Positions 15,843-24,980 of a stretch of 64,000 nt of DNA are shown piece by piece. A program made the position numbers and the translations under genes. The first letter of the stretch is position 1, and every line of letters begins with the position of its first letter. The notes under the pieces were generated by a model. The model worked only from the letters and a program-made list of their open reading frames with translations. It was not told the DNA's origin and did not search any database. This DNA comes from Pelomonas sp. Root1444 (GTDB lineage: Bacteria; Pseudomonadota; Gammaproteobacteria; Burkholderiales; Burkholderiaceae_C): the NCBI RefSeq assembly GCF_001426885.1, contig NZ_LMFP01000013.1:382763-446762 (forward strand), read 5' to 3'.

Positions 15843-18299
15843 GTGAGCACATCCGGCAGAGCGCCGAAAGGGACGCCGAGGAAGAACGGCAAGCCGCAGC
15901 CCGAGCACGAGCTGCTGCTGCCCGGCGTGCACATCGCCAGCGCGGGCAATGCGCTCGGCGTGCCGCTGGCCGCGGTGGACGACCGCTCGCGCCAGAGCAT
16001 GGCCCAGCAGGCCTTGCGCTGGACCTATGTGCTGCGTTCCCGCCAGCGCTGGGTGCGCGAGGCCAAGGTGCGCGAGCAGCACCAGCTCGAGGCCGCCGAG
16101 ACGCTGAAGGCGCTGGGCCTGAGCACGGCGCAGGTGCGCGCGCTGAGCGAGGCGTCGACGCTGGTGGTGCGCGTGCCTTACCGGCACGAGGCCATCCTGT
16201 GGGAGGGGCGCATCTTCCCGTGGGAGTACGTGCTGGCGGCGGCCACGCGCGAGCAGCGCCGCGCCGCCGTGGGCAAGCCGCGGCCGTTGACCATCATCCG
16301 CGAGCTGCAGGTGCAGCACGAGGTGGAGGGGCGCTGGCAGCCCATGCCGCGCGACGCGGTGGTCTTTCCGTCGTGGAAGGACTTGCGCGTGCTGTTCGTC
16401 AACGCGCTGCCGCTGGAGCTGTGCGAGCGCTGGACGGTGGACGCCGAGCTGAAGAACCTCGCCGCGGCGCTGCCCAAGGAGGTGCCGGCGCCGCGGGTGC
16501 TGAACTACCCGAGCCTCGCGGAGCTGAGTGCCGAGCTGAAGGCGCGGCCGCCGCACCTGCTGCACTTCGCCGGCATGGACAGCCACCAGGGCCTGCGCGA
16601 GCTGGGCACGCTGGTGGGCAAGTCGGCGCTGGTGGAGGCGCCCGAGTCTGACGCGGCCGATGCGCCCTGCCAGGTTCAGCCGATCGACGAGCTGCTGGCC
16701 GACTCGCGCCGCGTGCTGGACGGCCTGCTGCTGCGCGGCGCCGAGGGCTATCCGCGCCTGGTGCATGCGCAGGCGCTGGCGACGGCGGTGGCCGAGGCGG
16801 TGGGCAAGACACCGCCCTACCTGACGACGCTGAACGTGTGGAACAGCGCGGCGCGGCTGGCGCCGATGCTGATCACCGAGGGCGCGTCGCGGGCGGCGCT
16901 GGGCTTCCAGGACGCCTTCGACGACTCGCTGGCGGAGTACGCGCTGACGCAGCTGCTGCGCCACCTGTTCGCGGGCGGGTTCGACCTGCCGGCGGCCTTC
17001 ACCAGCGTCTGGGAAGAGGTGCGGGCGCTGCCGGAATCGGTGGATGCGACCGGCGTGACGCTGTGGCTGGACGGCCCGGTGTTCGTCGATCCGACCGTGC
17101 GCGCGGCCCACGAGGCCCGGGCCCGCGGGCTGGCGATGGCCAAGGCCGATGTCGCGGCGCCGGAGTCGGCATCGGCGGTGGTGCGCTGCGAGGTCGAGCC
17201 CTTCCCGGAGCTGAACTACGCGGTGCTGCACAACGCCCAGCCGCTGTTCAAGCGCTTCGTGCTGAGTTGCGACAACCCCGGCCGCGCCGCGCCGCTGGAC
17301 GTGGAGGTGGCCGTGCACATGGGCGCCGAGGTGGCGCGCTTCCAGCGCCGCGTGCGGCTGCGCCAGGTGCGCGAGAAGCTCACCGACAAGATCCACGTGC
17401 CGTTGACGGCGGAGGTCGCGCGCAGCGTGCACGAGGCGATCAACACCAGCCTCGTCGTCAGCGTGCGCCAGGACGACGAGCTGCTGTACCACGACAGCCA
17501 TCGCCTGCGCCTGCTGCCGGTGGATCAGTGGCGCGACAACCGTCGCGACGGCCGTTGGCTGCCGTCCTTCGTGCTGCCGCGCGACCCGGCGGTGCTGGAC
17601 GCCGTGTCCATGGCGCGCCGCTACAACCGCGTGCTGCGCGACGACCCGACGGCAGGCTTCGACGGCTACCAGTGCGTGCGCGACGACGCCATCGACGAGG
17701 AAGCGCTGCGCGGCGTGGACCGGCAGGTGGAGGCCTTGTGGGCGACGCTGCTGCACGACTGGCGGCTGGGCTACATCAACCCACCGCCCAGCTACAGCGG
17801 CGAGCTGGACTCGCAGCGGCTGCGCGTGCCGTCCATGGTGCTGGCCGAGCGTGCCGGCACCTGCATCGACCTGGCGCTGCTGTTCGCGGCCTGCCTGGAG
17901 CTGGTGGACATCTACCCGGTCGTGTTTTTGCTCGAAGGCCATGCGCTGCCGGGCTGGTGGCGGCACCGCAGCTTCCAGGAGGAGTACCAGCGCATGGGCG
18001 CGGCCAACTACAGCGAGGTGGTGCAGGCCGACGCCGGCGGCAGCTCGGCCGCGAATGCGCAGGTGGTGAGCTGGCATGCCGGCAAGGCCAGCTGGGCGGA
18101 GGTGCGGCGCTGGGTGCGCGAGCGCAAGCTGGTGCCCATCGAGACGGTGCGCTTGACGGAGCACTGCGGCTTCATCGAGGCCATCGAGGCGGGCGTGCAG
18201 GCGTTGGCCGAGCGCAGCGACTACGACTCGATGCTGGACATCGTCACCGCCCGCCAGGCCCAGGTCACGCCGCTGCCGCTGCTCAAGGAGCGGTCATGA
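15843..18299 (+). CDS. CHAT-like protein fused to a transglutaminase-like domain
   Basis: An 818-residue cytosolic multidomain protein. Residues 105-400 follow the CHAT (caspase-like) pattern: FPWEYVLAAATRE (125-137), LRVLFVNALP (181-190), the catalytic-histidine strand HLLHFAGM (His241) and the C-terminal block ITEGASRAALGFQDAFDD. Where CHAT enzymes have their nucleophile (LNACxSA) this protein reads LNVWNSA, with Trp333, so it is probably a pseudo-protease. Residues 445-560 look like a beta-sandwich seen before transglutaminase-like domains in DUF4011-type proteins. Residues 660-780 carry GTCIDLALL (Cys674) and LLEGHALPGWW (His700), a papain/transglutaminase-like pair. The GTG start has AAGGAGG four bases upstream. 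The next gene overlaps by ATGA. Domain calls rest on motif recognition. Confidence 0.7.
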   Translation: MSTSGRAPKGTPRKNGKPQPEHELLLPGVHIASAGNALGVPLAAVDDRSRQSMAQQALRWTYVLRSRQRWVREAKVREQHQLEAAETLKALGLSTAQVRALSEASTLVVRVPYRHEAILWEGRIFPWEYVLAAATREQRRAAVGKPRPLTIIRELQVQHEVEGRWQPMPRDAVVFPSWKDLRVLFVNALPLELCERWTVDAELKNLAAALPKEVPAPRVLNYPSLAELSAELKARPPHLLHFAGMDSHQGLRELGTLVGKSALVEAPESDAADAPCQVQPIDELLADSRRVLDGLLLRGAEGYPRLVHAQALATAVAEAVGKTPPYLTTLNVWNSAARLAPMLITEGASRAALGFQDAFDDSLAEYALTQLLRHLFAGGFDLPAAFTSVWEEVRALPESVDATGVTLWLDGPVFVDPTVRAAHEARARGLAMAKADVAAPESASAVVRCEVEPFPELNYAVLHNAQPLFKRFVLSCDNPGRAAPLDVEVAVHMGAEVARFQRRVRLRQVREKLTDKIHVPLTAEVARSVHEAINTSLVVSVRQDDELLYHDSHRLRLLPVDQWRDNRRDGRWLPSFVLPRDPAVLDAVSMARRYNRVLRDDPTAGFDGYQCVRDDAIDEEALRGVDRQVEALWATLLHDWRLGYINPPPSYSGELDSQRLRVPSMVLAERAGTCIDLALLFAACLELVDIYPVVFLLEGHALPGWWRHRSFQEEYQRMGAANYSEVVQADAGGSSAANAQVVSWHAGKASWAEVRRWVRERKLVPIETVRLTEHCGFIEAIEAGVQALAERSDYDSMLDIVTARQAQVTPLPLLKERS

Positions 18300-19642
18300 G
18301 CCACCCGCTATGGCGCGCGGCGCGCGAGCAGCTCAGTGAACCGGCGCCGGACCGCGGCGAGGAGGCCCGTGCTTCCATCCAGCAGCGCCGCCGCCGCGGC
18401 TACGAGGCCGCGCGCGACGATGGCCGCGCCGCCGTGCGGCTGGTGCGCGACGACGGGCTGCTGCGCTGGGTCTACGAGCCGCCGGCACGGGAGCGCGGCG
18501 GCGGCGCGCGGCGCAGCTGGCGCGCCGTGGGGCTGGACCCGCGCGAGACGGTCGAGCGCATCGCCTTCCCCGCGCTGGGCGTCAATGCGGTCACCGCAGG
18601 CCTGCAGAAGCTGGACGTACGGCTGAACCCGGTGCTCGGCGGCATGCAGCCCACGGACGGGCTGCGCCGCTGGGACGGGACGCACTGGGCGCCGCTGCCG
18701 GCCGGCTTCCTGAGCGGGCTGGCGGGGCGCGTGCTGGTGCTGGTGCACGGCACCTTCAGTGCCAGCGCCATGTATGCCCGGGAGTTCGCCGCGACGGCCG
18801 ACGGCGAGGCGCTGTTCGAACGCCTGACGCGCGCGGGCGATCGTTATGCCGCGGTGCTGGCCTTCGACCACCCGACGCTCAGCGTCGCGCCCTGGCTGAA
18901 CGCGCTGGCGCTTCGCGACGCGCTGGCCGCCTGCACCGCGGAGCTGGACTTCGTCGGCCACAGCCGCGGCGGCCTCGTCATCGCCTGGCTGCTGCGGCTG
19001 GCGCCGGCGTTGCCGGTGCGCCAGGCGCTGTTCGTCGGCTCGCCGCTGGCCGGCACGTCACTCGCCGCGCCGGACAAGATCCGCCAGGCGCTGGACACGC
19101 TGGCCAGCATCGCCGACGTGCTGGCCGAGGGCGCCGTGCGCACGGGCCGGTTGATGCCGGGCCTGGAGCCGCTGTCGCTTGGGGTGGCGGGCCTGGCCTG
19201 CGTGTTGGGCAAGGTGCTGCAGCTGGGCTCGCGCCTGCCGCTGGCCGACGCGGCCGTGGGCCTGGTGCCGGGCCTGCTGGCCCAGGGGCGCGTGGCCAAC
19301 AACCTGGAGCTGGCGCAGCTGTGGCCGCTGCAGGGGCCGGCGGCCGGCGTGGACGTGCGGGCCATCGGCGGCAGCTTCCAGCCCAGCGAAGTGCACGAGC
19401 CGCTGTGGAAGCTGTGGAAGCGCGTCACGAACCTCAAAGGCCAGGCGATGTACCACGGCGCCGACCTGATCTTCGACCAGCCCAACGACCTGGTCGTCGA
19501 CAGCGCCGCGATGAACCGGCTGGGCAGCCAGCTGCTGGTGGCGCCGCACTGGGAGGACCTGGGCCCCAGCGCCGAGACGCACCACACCAACTACTTCCAG
19601 GATGCGCGGGTGCTGAACTGGCTGGACCGGCGCCTGCGCTGA
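18296..19642 (+). CDS. Lipase/esterase-like alpha/beta hydrolase coupled to the CHAT-like gene
   Basis: A 448-residue alpha/beta hydrolase resembling the DUF7379 group of CHAT-associated esterases (family recollection). About 140 N-terminal residues, arginine-rich at 31-75, precede the hydrolase core: oxyanion strand VLVLVHGTFSAS (146-157), FDHPTLS (190-196), nucleophile elbow GHSRGG (Ser223), VGSPLAGTSLA, acid candidates in DQPNDLVVD (Asp397/402) and histidine in ETHHTNYF (429/430). No signal peptide, so it acts in the cytosol or on the inner face of the membrane. Start ATG 18296 overlaps the upstream stop (ATGA) with AAGGAG before it, giving obligate co-expression. The pair looks like an effector couple. 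Confidence 0.8.
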   Translation: MSHPLWRAAREQLSEPAPDRGEEARASIQQRRRRGYEAARDDGRAAVRLVRDDGLLRWVYEPPARERGGGARRSWRAVGLDPRETVERIAFPALGVNAVTAGLQKLDVRLNPVLGGMQPTDGLRRWDGTHWAPLPAGFLSGLAGRVLVLVHGTFSASAMYAREFAATADGEALFERLTRAGDRYAAVLAFDHPTLSVAPWLNALALRDALAACTAELDFVGHSRGGLVIAWLLRLAPALPVRQALFVGSPLAGTSLAAPDKIRQALDTLASIADVLAEGAVRTGRLMPGLEPLSLGVAGLACVLGKVLQLGSRLPLADAAVGLVPGLLAQGRVANNLELAQLWPLQGPAAGVDVRAIGGSFQPSEVHEPLWKLWKRVTNLKGQAMYHGADLIFDQPNDLVVDSAAMNRLGSQLLVAPHWEDLGPSAETHHTNYFQDARVLNWLDRRLR

Positions 19643-19652
19643 GGCTGCGGCG

Positions 19653-20309
19653 TCAGACCGGCTGCCGGTAGCGCTGGCCCTTGAAGCGCAGCACCAGTTC
19701 GCGCGGGCCGATCTGCTCCAGCACCAGGTCGGCGCCGAGCTTGGCGCCTTCGCGCAGCACCTCGCCGTTGACGATCACCATGCGGCTGGCCGGGTCGTCG
19801 GAGTAGACCGAGCCGCTGATCGCCAGCTTGGGCAGTTCCCGGCGCGTGCTTTCCGGCAGTTCGGCCAGGCGCGGGATGCGGGCTTCGGGCGCTGGGGCGG
19901 GAGGGGGCGGCACCGGCACGGGTGCCGGCTTGGCTGCGGCCGCCGTGCCCGGCGGAGGTGGGGGCGCGAGGTAGGGGGAGTCTGCTGCCGCGGGCTGCGG
20001 TGGTGGCGGGCTGGCGACCGGTGGCGTCACCGTCGGTGCGCTGGGCGCGGTGGCGAGCGGTGCAGGTGCAGGAACAGGGGGCGACGCCGGCGGCGCGGCG
20101 TCCTGCGGGCCGCTGGCCCACCAGCTGCCGGCGCCGATGCCGGCCAGCAGCAACAGGCCGCTGCCCGCCCAGGGCAGCCAGCGGCGCCGGCCCGCGGCCC
20201 CTCGGGCTTCGCGGCCGGGCAGGGGCTGGGTGTGCAGGCCCGGCACCTGGCCGCGCTCGCGTTCGCGATCGGCTTCGGCCCGGCGCAGGGCGTCAAGGAT
20301 GTAGGACAT
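19653..20309 (-). CDS. gspB: Type II secretion GspB/ExeB-like protein
   Basis: A 218-residue inner-membrane protein. It begins with the family tag MSYILDALRRAEADRERERG, has one transmembrane helix (WAGSGLLLLAGIGAGSWWA, about residues 47-65), a long proline-rich periplasmic spacer (about 70-145) and a C-terminal GspB domain (LPKLAISGSVYSDDPASRMVIVNGEV). With GspA it helps insert and multimerise the GspD secretin through the peptidoglycan. It is 6 bases downstream of gspA. No other secretion genes lie in the window. Confidence 0.9.
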   Translation of the reverse strand: MSYILDALRRAEADRERERGQVPGLHTQPLPGREARGAAGRRRWLPWAGSGLLLLAGIGAGSWWASGPQDAAPPASPPVPAPAPLATAPSAPTVTPPVASPPPPQPAAADSPYLAPPPPPGTAAAAKPAPVPVPPPPAPAPEARIPRLAELPESTRRELPKLAISGSVYSDDPASRMVIVNGEVLREGAKLGADLVLEQIGPRELVLRFKGQRYRQPV

Positions 20310-20315
20310 GGCGGT

Positions 20316-22001
20316 TCAGTCGGTCGTGGGGTCCAGCTTCGGCTCGGCGACGCCGGCAACCCGGTTGACCAGCATCAGCGTGATGGGGCCGACGCGGCCG
20401 TCCGGCTGCAGGCCCTGGCTGGCCTGGAAGGCTTGAACCTGGCGGCTCAACTCGGGCCAGCTCGGTGGCGCGGAGGCGGCCGCGCCGGGGGCGGCCAGGC
20501 CCGGCACGCGGGCCAGCTGGGCCGCCAGCCAGCCGCGCAACGGGCCGCTGTTGTCCGCCCGGCTGGCGTAGCCCGGCGGCACGCGCCAGAAGGTGGCGAA
20601 CTCGCCGCGCCAGGCCCCCGCCAGCTCCTGCAGCTCGACGCGGCGCGGCGCGCCGTCCACCCACAGCGTGGCCTGCTGGCCGTCCAGCCCCACCAGCGCG
20701 GCCAGGGCGGGCGGCTGGCCGGGGCGGCGCAGCGTGAGCAGCACCGGGCGGTCGATCAGGCGGATCACCGACAGGCTGCCGCTGGTGCTGCGGTAGCACT
20801 GCAGGCCGCGCTGGGCGGCGACGGCGCAGGGGTCGGCCTGGGCCGGCAGCGGCAAGCCCCAGGCTTTGGCCAGCGCCGCCCAGGCGTCGTCGTCGCGCGG
20901 CGTCCAGTCGGCCAGCTGCAGCGGCTGTGCCTCGGGCGGCCCGGCGCGGCCGGCGGCCGAGGCCGGCTGGGAAGCCGCACTCGCGGCCAGCGTGACGGCC
21001 GACGCGGCGCTCGCCGGAGACGACGCGGCACTCGCGGCCGTGGCCACCGCGGCGCCGGCCGCGCCGCCGCGCCCGGGCGACGGCCGCTGCAGGGCCCAGG
21101 TCAGCCCGGCGCCGGCCATGGCCGCAGCCAGCACGACCAGGCTGATGCCGATCGGGTCCGGCCGGCGGCGGCGGCGTGCCGCGGGGCGCTGCGCGTCGAA
21201 CACCTCGGCCGCGGCCTGGCGCACGATCGCCGGCGTGATCAGCGCCTGGCCGCCGGCATAGCCGCCCAGCAGCGCGCGGTCGCACAGCAGGTTGATGCGG
21301 CGCGGCACGCCGCGGGTGAGCTGGTGGATCAGGCGCAGCGCGGCGCGGTCGAAGGGCAGCGCGCCGGTGAGGCCAGCCACGGTCAGGCGGTGGCGGATGT
21401 ACTGCGCCGTCTCGGCCTCGGACAGCGCGCCCAGGTGAAAGCGCGCGATGACGCGCTGCGCCAGCTGCTCCAGTTCGGGCCGGGCCAGCATGCCGCGCAG
21501 CTCGGGCTGGCCGATCAGCACCACCTGCAGCAGCTTGCGCTCGGTCGTCTCCAGGTTGGTCAGCAGGCGCAGCTGCTCCAGCACGTCGGCCGAGAGGTTC
21601 TGCGCCTCGTCGATGATGAGCACGTTGTTGCGGCCCGCCGCGTGCTGCGCCAGCAGGAAGGCGTTCAGTGGGTCGACATAGTCCTTCACCGTCAGCGCGC
21701 CCGCCGGCACCGGGACGTGGAATTCGTCGCAGATGGCCTGCAGCAGCTCGGGGACGGTGAGCTTGGGGTTGAAGATGTAGGCGACGTTGCAGTTCGCCGG
21801 GATCTGCTCCAGGAAGCAGCGGCAGACGGTGGTCTTGCCGGCCCCGATCTCGCCGGTCAGCAGCACGAAGCCGCCGCCGCCGTCCAGCCCATACAGCAGG
21901 TGGGCCAGCGCCTCGCGGTGGCGCTCGCTCATGAACAGGTAGTGCGGGTCCGGCGCGATCGAGAACGGCGCTTGTTTCAAGCCGAAGAAGGGCGCGTACA
22001 T
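20316..22001 (-). CDS. gspA: Type II secretion ATPase GspA/ExeA
   Basis: A 561-residue GspA/ExeA. The cytosolic AAA+ ATPase (start MYAPFFGLKQAPFSIAPDP, Walker A GEIGAGKTT 50-58, Walker B VLIIDEAQ around 131) is followed by a transmembrane helix near residue 275, an alanine/serine-rich stretch (about 300-345) and a peptidoglycan-binding domain at the end (LSRQVQAFQASQGLQPDGRVGP). It uses ATP to help the secretin cross the cell wall. The start ATG 22001 matches the family N-terminus although the ribosome site is weak. Operon gspA-gspB, leftward. Confidence 0.92.
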   Translation of the reverse strand: MYAPFFGLKQAPFSIAPDPHYLFMSERHREALAHLLYGLDGGGGFVLLTGEIGAGKTTVCRCFLEQIPANCNVAYIFNPKLTVPELLQAICDEFHVPVPAGALTVKDYVDPLNAFLLAQHAAGRNNVLIIDEAQNLSADVLEQLRLLTNLETTERKLLQVVLIGQPELRGMLARPELEQLAQRVIARFHLGALSEAETAQYIRHRLTVAGLTGALPFDRAALRLIHQLTRGVPRRINLLCDRALLGGYAGGQALITPAIVRQAAAEVFDAQRPAARRRRRPDPIGISLVVLAAAMAGAGLTWALQRPSPGRGGAAGAAVATAASAASSPASAASAVTLAASAASQPASAAGRAGPPEAQPLQLADWTPRDDDAWAALAKAWGLPLPAQADPCAVAAQRGLQCYRSTSGSLSVIRLIDRPVLLTLRRPGQPPALAALVGLDGQQATLWVDGAPRRVELQELAGAWRGEFATFWRVPPGYASRADNSGPLRGWLAAQLARVPGLAAPGAAASAPPSWPELSRQVQAFQASQGLQPDGRVGPITLMLVNRVAGVAEPKLDPTTD

Positions 22002-22063
22002 GGGGCGGCAGGATAACCACTGCGCCGGGCCGCGCCGCCCTTGGCCTGAACCGTTGCGCGACG

Positions 22064-23077
22064 CTATTGCGCCACCAGCTCCACGCGGCGGTTGCGAGCC
22101 CGCCCGGCCTCCTCGCCGTTGCCGGCCACCGGCGCCAGGCTGGCCAGGCCCTTGGGCACCAGGCGCTTGGCATCGACCTTGTAGGGCGCCGCAGCCAGCG
22201 CCGCGACGACGGCCTGGGCGCGGGCGAGGCTCAACTTCTCGTTGGCCTCGAAGCCGCCGACGTTGTCGGTGTGGCCGACGATCCAGGCCTTCAGCGCGGG
22301 CTGGCTCTTCAGCAGCTCGGCCATCGCCTCCAGCTGGGCCTTGGACTCGGGCTTGAGCTCGGTCTTGCCGGTGTCGAAGAACAGACCCGTCAGTGTGACG
22401 CGGCCCTCGGCCGCCAGGCCGGCCTGCATCGCGGCCGGGTCGACGCTGACCTGGCCGGTCTCCATGGCCTTGGGTTCGACGACTTCGAGGTAGGTGGCGA
22501 CGAGGCCGGTGGTTGCGTTGGCGGCCACCGAGTTGTAGAGCAGCACGGTGGCTTCCTGCCCCGGCTTGCCGAGCGTGCCGACGAGCATGCGGCCGTCCTC
22601 GGCGGACAGCGCCGACGTCAGGCTGTAGCGGCTGCCGGTGGGCGTGTCGACGTCGCCCTTGGCCCAGGTCATGCCCTTGTTGGGCTCGCTGGTCTTCCAC
22701 CACGCGAAGTAGAGGTCGGCGCAGTTGCGCTCGCACGAGAAGCGCTTCTTGAAGCCGGCGGCGTTGAGCGCCTGCTCGTAGTTGCGCCACACCTCCAGCG
22801 CGGACTTGCCGCGCGGCGCGATGTAGACCGTGCGCGTGACCTTGCCTTCGAGGTTGAGCAGCTCCGTGAACTGGCGCTTGTCCGCCTTGGACAGCTCGGC
22901 GCTGGCGGGCACGACGGCGGCGTCCCAACTGGAGACGCGCTGGCCGGCTAGCCAGGAGCCGGCGAAGCGCTTGATGAGCGGGTGGTCGGCGGCGCCGGGC
23001 AGGTCGGAGACGGGCTTGTCGGCGGCGAAGCTGGCGGTGGCGGCCAGCAGCGTGGCGATGGCGGCGATGAGCTTCAT
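22064..23077 (-). CDS. OmpA family protein with DUF4892-like N-domain (copy 1)
   Basis: A 337-residue exported protein. A signal peptide (cleavage after ASFA) precedes a DUF4892-like domain (SDLPGAADHPLIKRFAGSW; SALEVWRNYEQALNAAGF) and a C-terminal OmpA-like peptidoglycan-binding domain (FFDTGKTELKPESKAQLEAM; GHTDNVG; RARNRRVEL). It probably tethers an outer-membrane or periplasmic partner to the cell wall. It is 24 bases downstream of a paralogue with the same architecture and was probably produced by tandem duplication. Confidence 0.9.
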   Translation of the reverse strand: MKLIAAIATLLAATASFAADKPVSDLPGAADHPLIKRFAGSWLAGQRVSSWDAAVVPASAELSKADKRQFTELLNLEGKVTRTVYIAPRGKSALEVWRNYEQALNAAGFKKRFSCERNCADLYFAWWKTSEPNKGMTWAKGDVDTPTGSRYSLTSALSAEDGRMLVGTLGKPGQEATVLLYNSVAANATTGLVATYLEVVEPKAMETGQVSVDPAAMQAGLAAEGRVTLTGLFFDTGKTELKPESKAQLEAMAELLKSQPALKAWIVGHTDNVGGFEANEKLSLARAQAVVAALAAAPYKVDAKRLVPKGLASLAPVAGNGEEAGRARNRRVELVAQ

Positions 23078-23101
23078 GATTCGGTTGGATAGGGCGTTAG
23101 G

Positions 23102-24130
23102 TTATTGCAGCACCATCTCGACGCGGCGGTTCTTCGCGCGGCCGTCTTCGCTGCCGTTGGCGGCCACGGGCGCGAAGTTGGCGACGCCGCGCGCCTGCAG
23201 CCGGTTGGCCGCGATGCCGCGCTGCGCCAGCGCCGCCACCACCGACTGGGCGCGGCCCTGGCTCAGCGCGAGGTTGGCGTCGATGCTGCCGACGTTGTCG
23301 GTGTGGCCGACGATGAGCACCTTCAGCGCCGGCTGGGCCTTCAGCACGGCGGCCATCTGGTCCAGCTGCTTGCCGCTTTCGGGCTTGATGTCGGTTTTGC
23401 CGGTGTCGAAGAGCAGGCCGTACAGCGCCACCTTGCCCTCGGCCTGCAGGCCCTGGCCGATGGCCTTGGCATCGACCGTGACCTGGCCGGTGGGCATGGC
23501 CTTGGGCTCGACGATCTCGATGTAGGTCGCGGCACGGTTCGTGTGCTCGTTCTCGGCCATGGACGTGAACAGCAGCAGGTTCAGCGTGCGGCCGCCGCTG
23601 GTGAGGGTGCCGACCGTCATGCGGGCCTGGTCGTAGCTGAGCGCCATCGGCAGGGCCCAGGTGCTGCCGCGGTGCGCACTGTCCGCGGCGGGCAGGTCGC
23701 CCTCGGCCCAGCGCATGCCCTTGCCGCGCTCGTAGCCGTCGATGGCGAAGTAGGCCTTGGTGCAGCCTTGGGCTTCGCTCTCGCAGCCCCAGGTGGGCTT
23801 GAAGCCGGCGGCAGTGAGCGCCTGCTGGTAGTTGCGGAACACCTCCAGCGGGCTCTTGCCCAGCGGCGCGAGGTAATACAGGCGCGTGACCTTGCCCTCG
23901 ACGTTGACCGGGCGGTTGAACTTGTCTTCGGTCTTCGAGACGCCACTGGCGTCGGGGAAGCTGCGCTGCTCCCACTCCTGCTGCGCGTAGCCGACAAGCA
24001 GGCTGCCGGTGAAGCGCTTGAGGACGGGATGGTCGGCGCTACCCGGGACGTCGGCCTTCGGGGCGTCGGCTTGCGCGGTGGCAACGGTCAGGGAGGCCAG
24101 CAGGGCGAGGGCGGTGCGGGTCAGCGTCAT
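23102..24130 (-). CDS. OmpA family protein with DUF4892-like N-domain (copy 2)
   Basis: A 342-residue paralogue of the downstream gene. Signal peptide with cleavage near ATAQA, DUF4892-like block (VPGSADHPVLKRFTGS; SPLEVFRNYQQALTAAGF; paired cysteines CESEAQGC), then the OmpA domain (LLFDTGKTDIKPESGKQLD; GHTDNVG; RAKNRRVEM). The two copies have diverged well beyond recent duplication, suggesting distinct partners. Start ATG 24130. Confidence 0.9.
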   Translation of the reverse strand: MTLTRTALALLASLTVATAQADAPKADVPGSADHPVLKRFTGSLLVGYAQQEWEQRSFPDASGVSKTEDKFNRPVNVEGKVTRLYYLAPLGKSPLEVFRNYQQALTAAGFKPTWGCESEAQGCTKAYFAIDGYERGKGMRWAEGDLPAADSAHRGSTWALPMALSYDQARMTVGTLTSGGRTLNLLLFTSMAENEHTNRAATYIEIVEPKAMPTGQVTVDAKAIGQGLQAEGKVALYGLLFDTGKTDIKPESGKQLDQMAAVLKAQPALKVLIVGHTDNVGSIDANLALSQGRAQSVVAALAQRGIAANRLQARGVANFAPVAANGSEDGRAKNRRVEMVLQ

Positions 24131-24233
24131 GTGGGCGGCGTCGAATGAGAGGCACGATGTTGACGCAGCCACCGCGCCGGCCCGCGTCGCGGCCGACCTG
24201 CAAACGTGGGAGCCGAAAGCGGTGACGACGCCT

Positions 24234-24980
24234 TCAGGCCAGCTCGGTCTCGGGGCTGCGGTAGTGGTAGCGGTAGGCGAAGACGAAGCCCAGGCGCGCG
24301 TAGAGCCGCTGGGCGACGCTGTTGTCGCTGCCCACCTGCAGGTAGGCCTGGCGCGCGCCCTGGGCGTGGGCCAGCGCGAGCAGCGCGCGGCACAGGCGCT
24401 CGGCATGGCCGTGGCGCGGCACGGCCGAGAAGACGTCGTAGAGGCCCACGATGTCGTCGTCGACAACCATCTGGCCACAGGCCAGCAGCGCGCCGCCGGC
24501 GTCGTTCAGCGCGAAGCCCTGGTAGGTGACCGGGGCGTTAGCAATGCGCTCCGCATGGGCGGCGATGGCCGTGCTGGAGGAGCCGCGCAAGGCGCCGACG
24601 ACGGCGGCGTAGGCGGGCGCATCGAGGGCCTGGAGGGCAGCGGGTGCGGGCTCGGGCGTGAGCCGGTCCAGCACCATCACATCGGCCGCGTCGAACACGC
24701 CCCAGCCCTTGGCGGCGAGGCGCGCGTCCAGGTCGGCCGGCTGGCTCCACGGCGTCACGCGGATGGCCAGCGGCAGGCCGGCGGCGTCGTAGGCCTGCTG
24801 GCAGCGGGCGAGCAGGTCGTCCAGCGGCAGCGTGCCCTGGTGCAGCGCGTTGATGCAGCGCGAGCGCTTGGCCTTGCCGGGCGACAGCCGGATCAGCCAG
24901 CCGTCGATGTCGGCCTGCTGGGGCGGGGCGCTGGCGTCGAGGCCGGCCATTTCGGCGCGCAGGGCAAGGGCGTCAAGCAT
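24234..24980 (-). CDS. GNAT family N-acetyltransferase
   Basis: A 248-residue acetyltransferase with the GNAT domain at the C-terminal half. The beta4 strand (DDIVGLYDVFSAVPRHG), then RHGHAERLCRALLALAHAQGARQAYLQVGSDNSVAQRLYARLGFVF, give acetyl-CoA binding. The N-terminal half (LIRLSPGKAKRSRCINAL) matches FR47/GCN5-like long forms. The substrate is unknown. It overlaps the upstream GNAT gene by 8 bases, so they are coupled. Confidence 0.85.
   Translation of the reverse strand: MLDALALRAEMAGLDASAPPQQADIDGWLIRLSPGKAKRSRCINALHQGTLPLDDLLARCQQAYDAAGLPLAIRVTPWSQPADLDARLAAKGWGVFDAADVMVLDRLTPEPAPAALQALDAPAYAAVVGALRGSSSTAIAAHAERIANAPVTYQGFALNDAGGALLACGQMVVDDDIVGLYDVFSAVPRHGHAERLCRALLALAHAQGARQAYLQVGSDNSVAQRLYARLGFVFAYRYHYRSPETELA

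Noticed and set aside
15672..18164. 830-codon open frame on the minus strand
   Set aside because: Antisense to the CHAT-like gene; histidine/arginine-rich composition typical of shadow frames.
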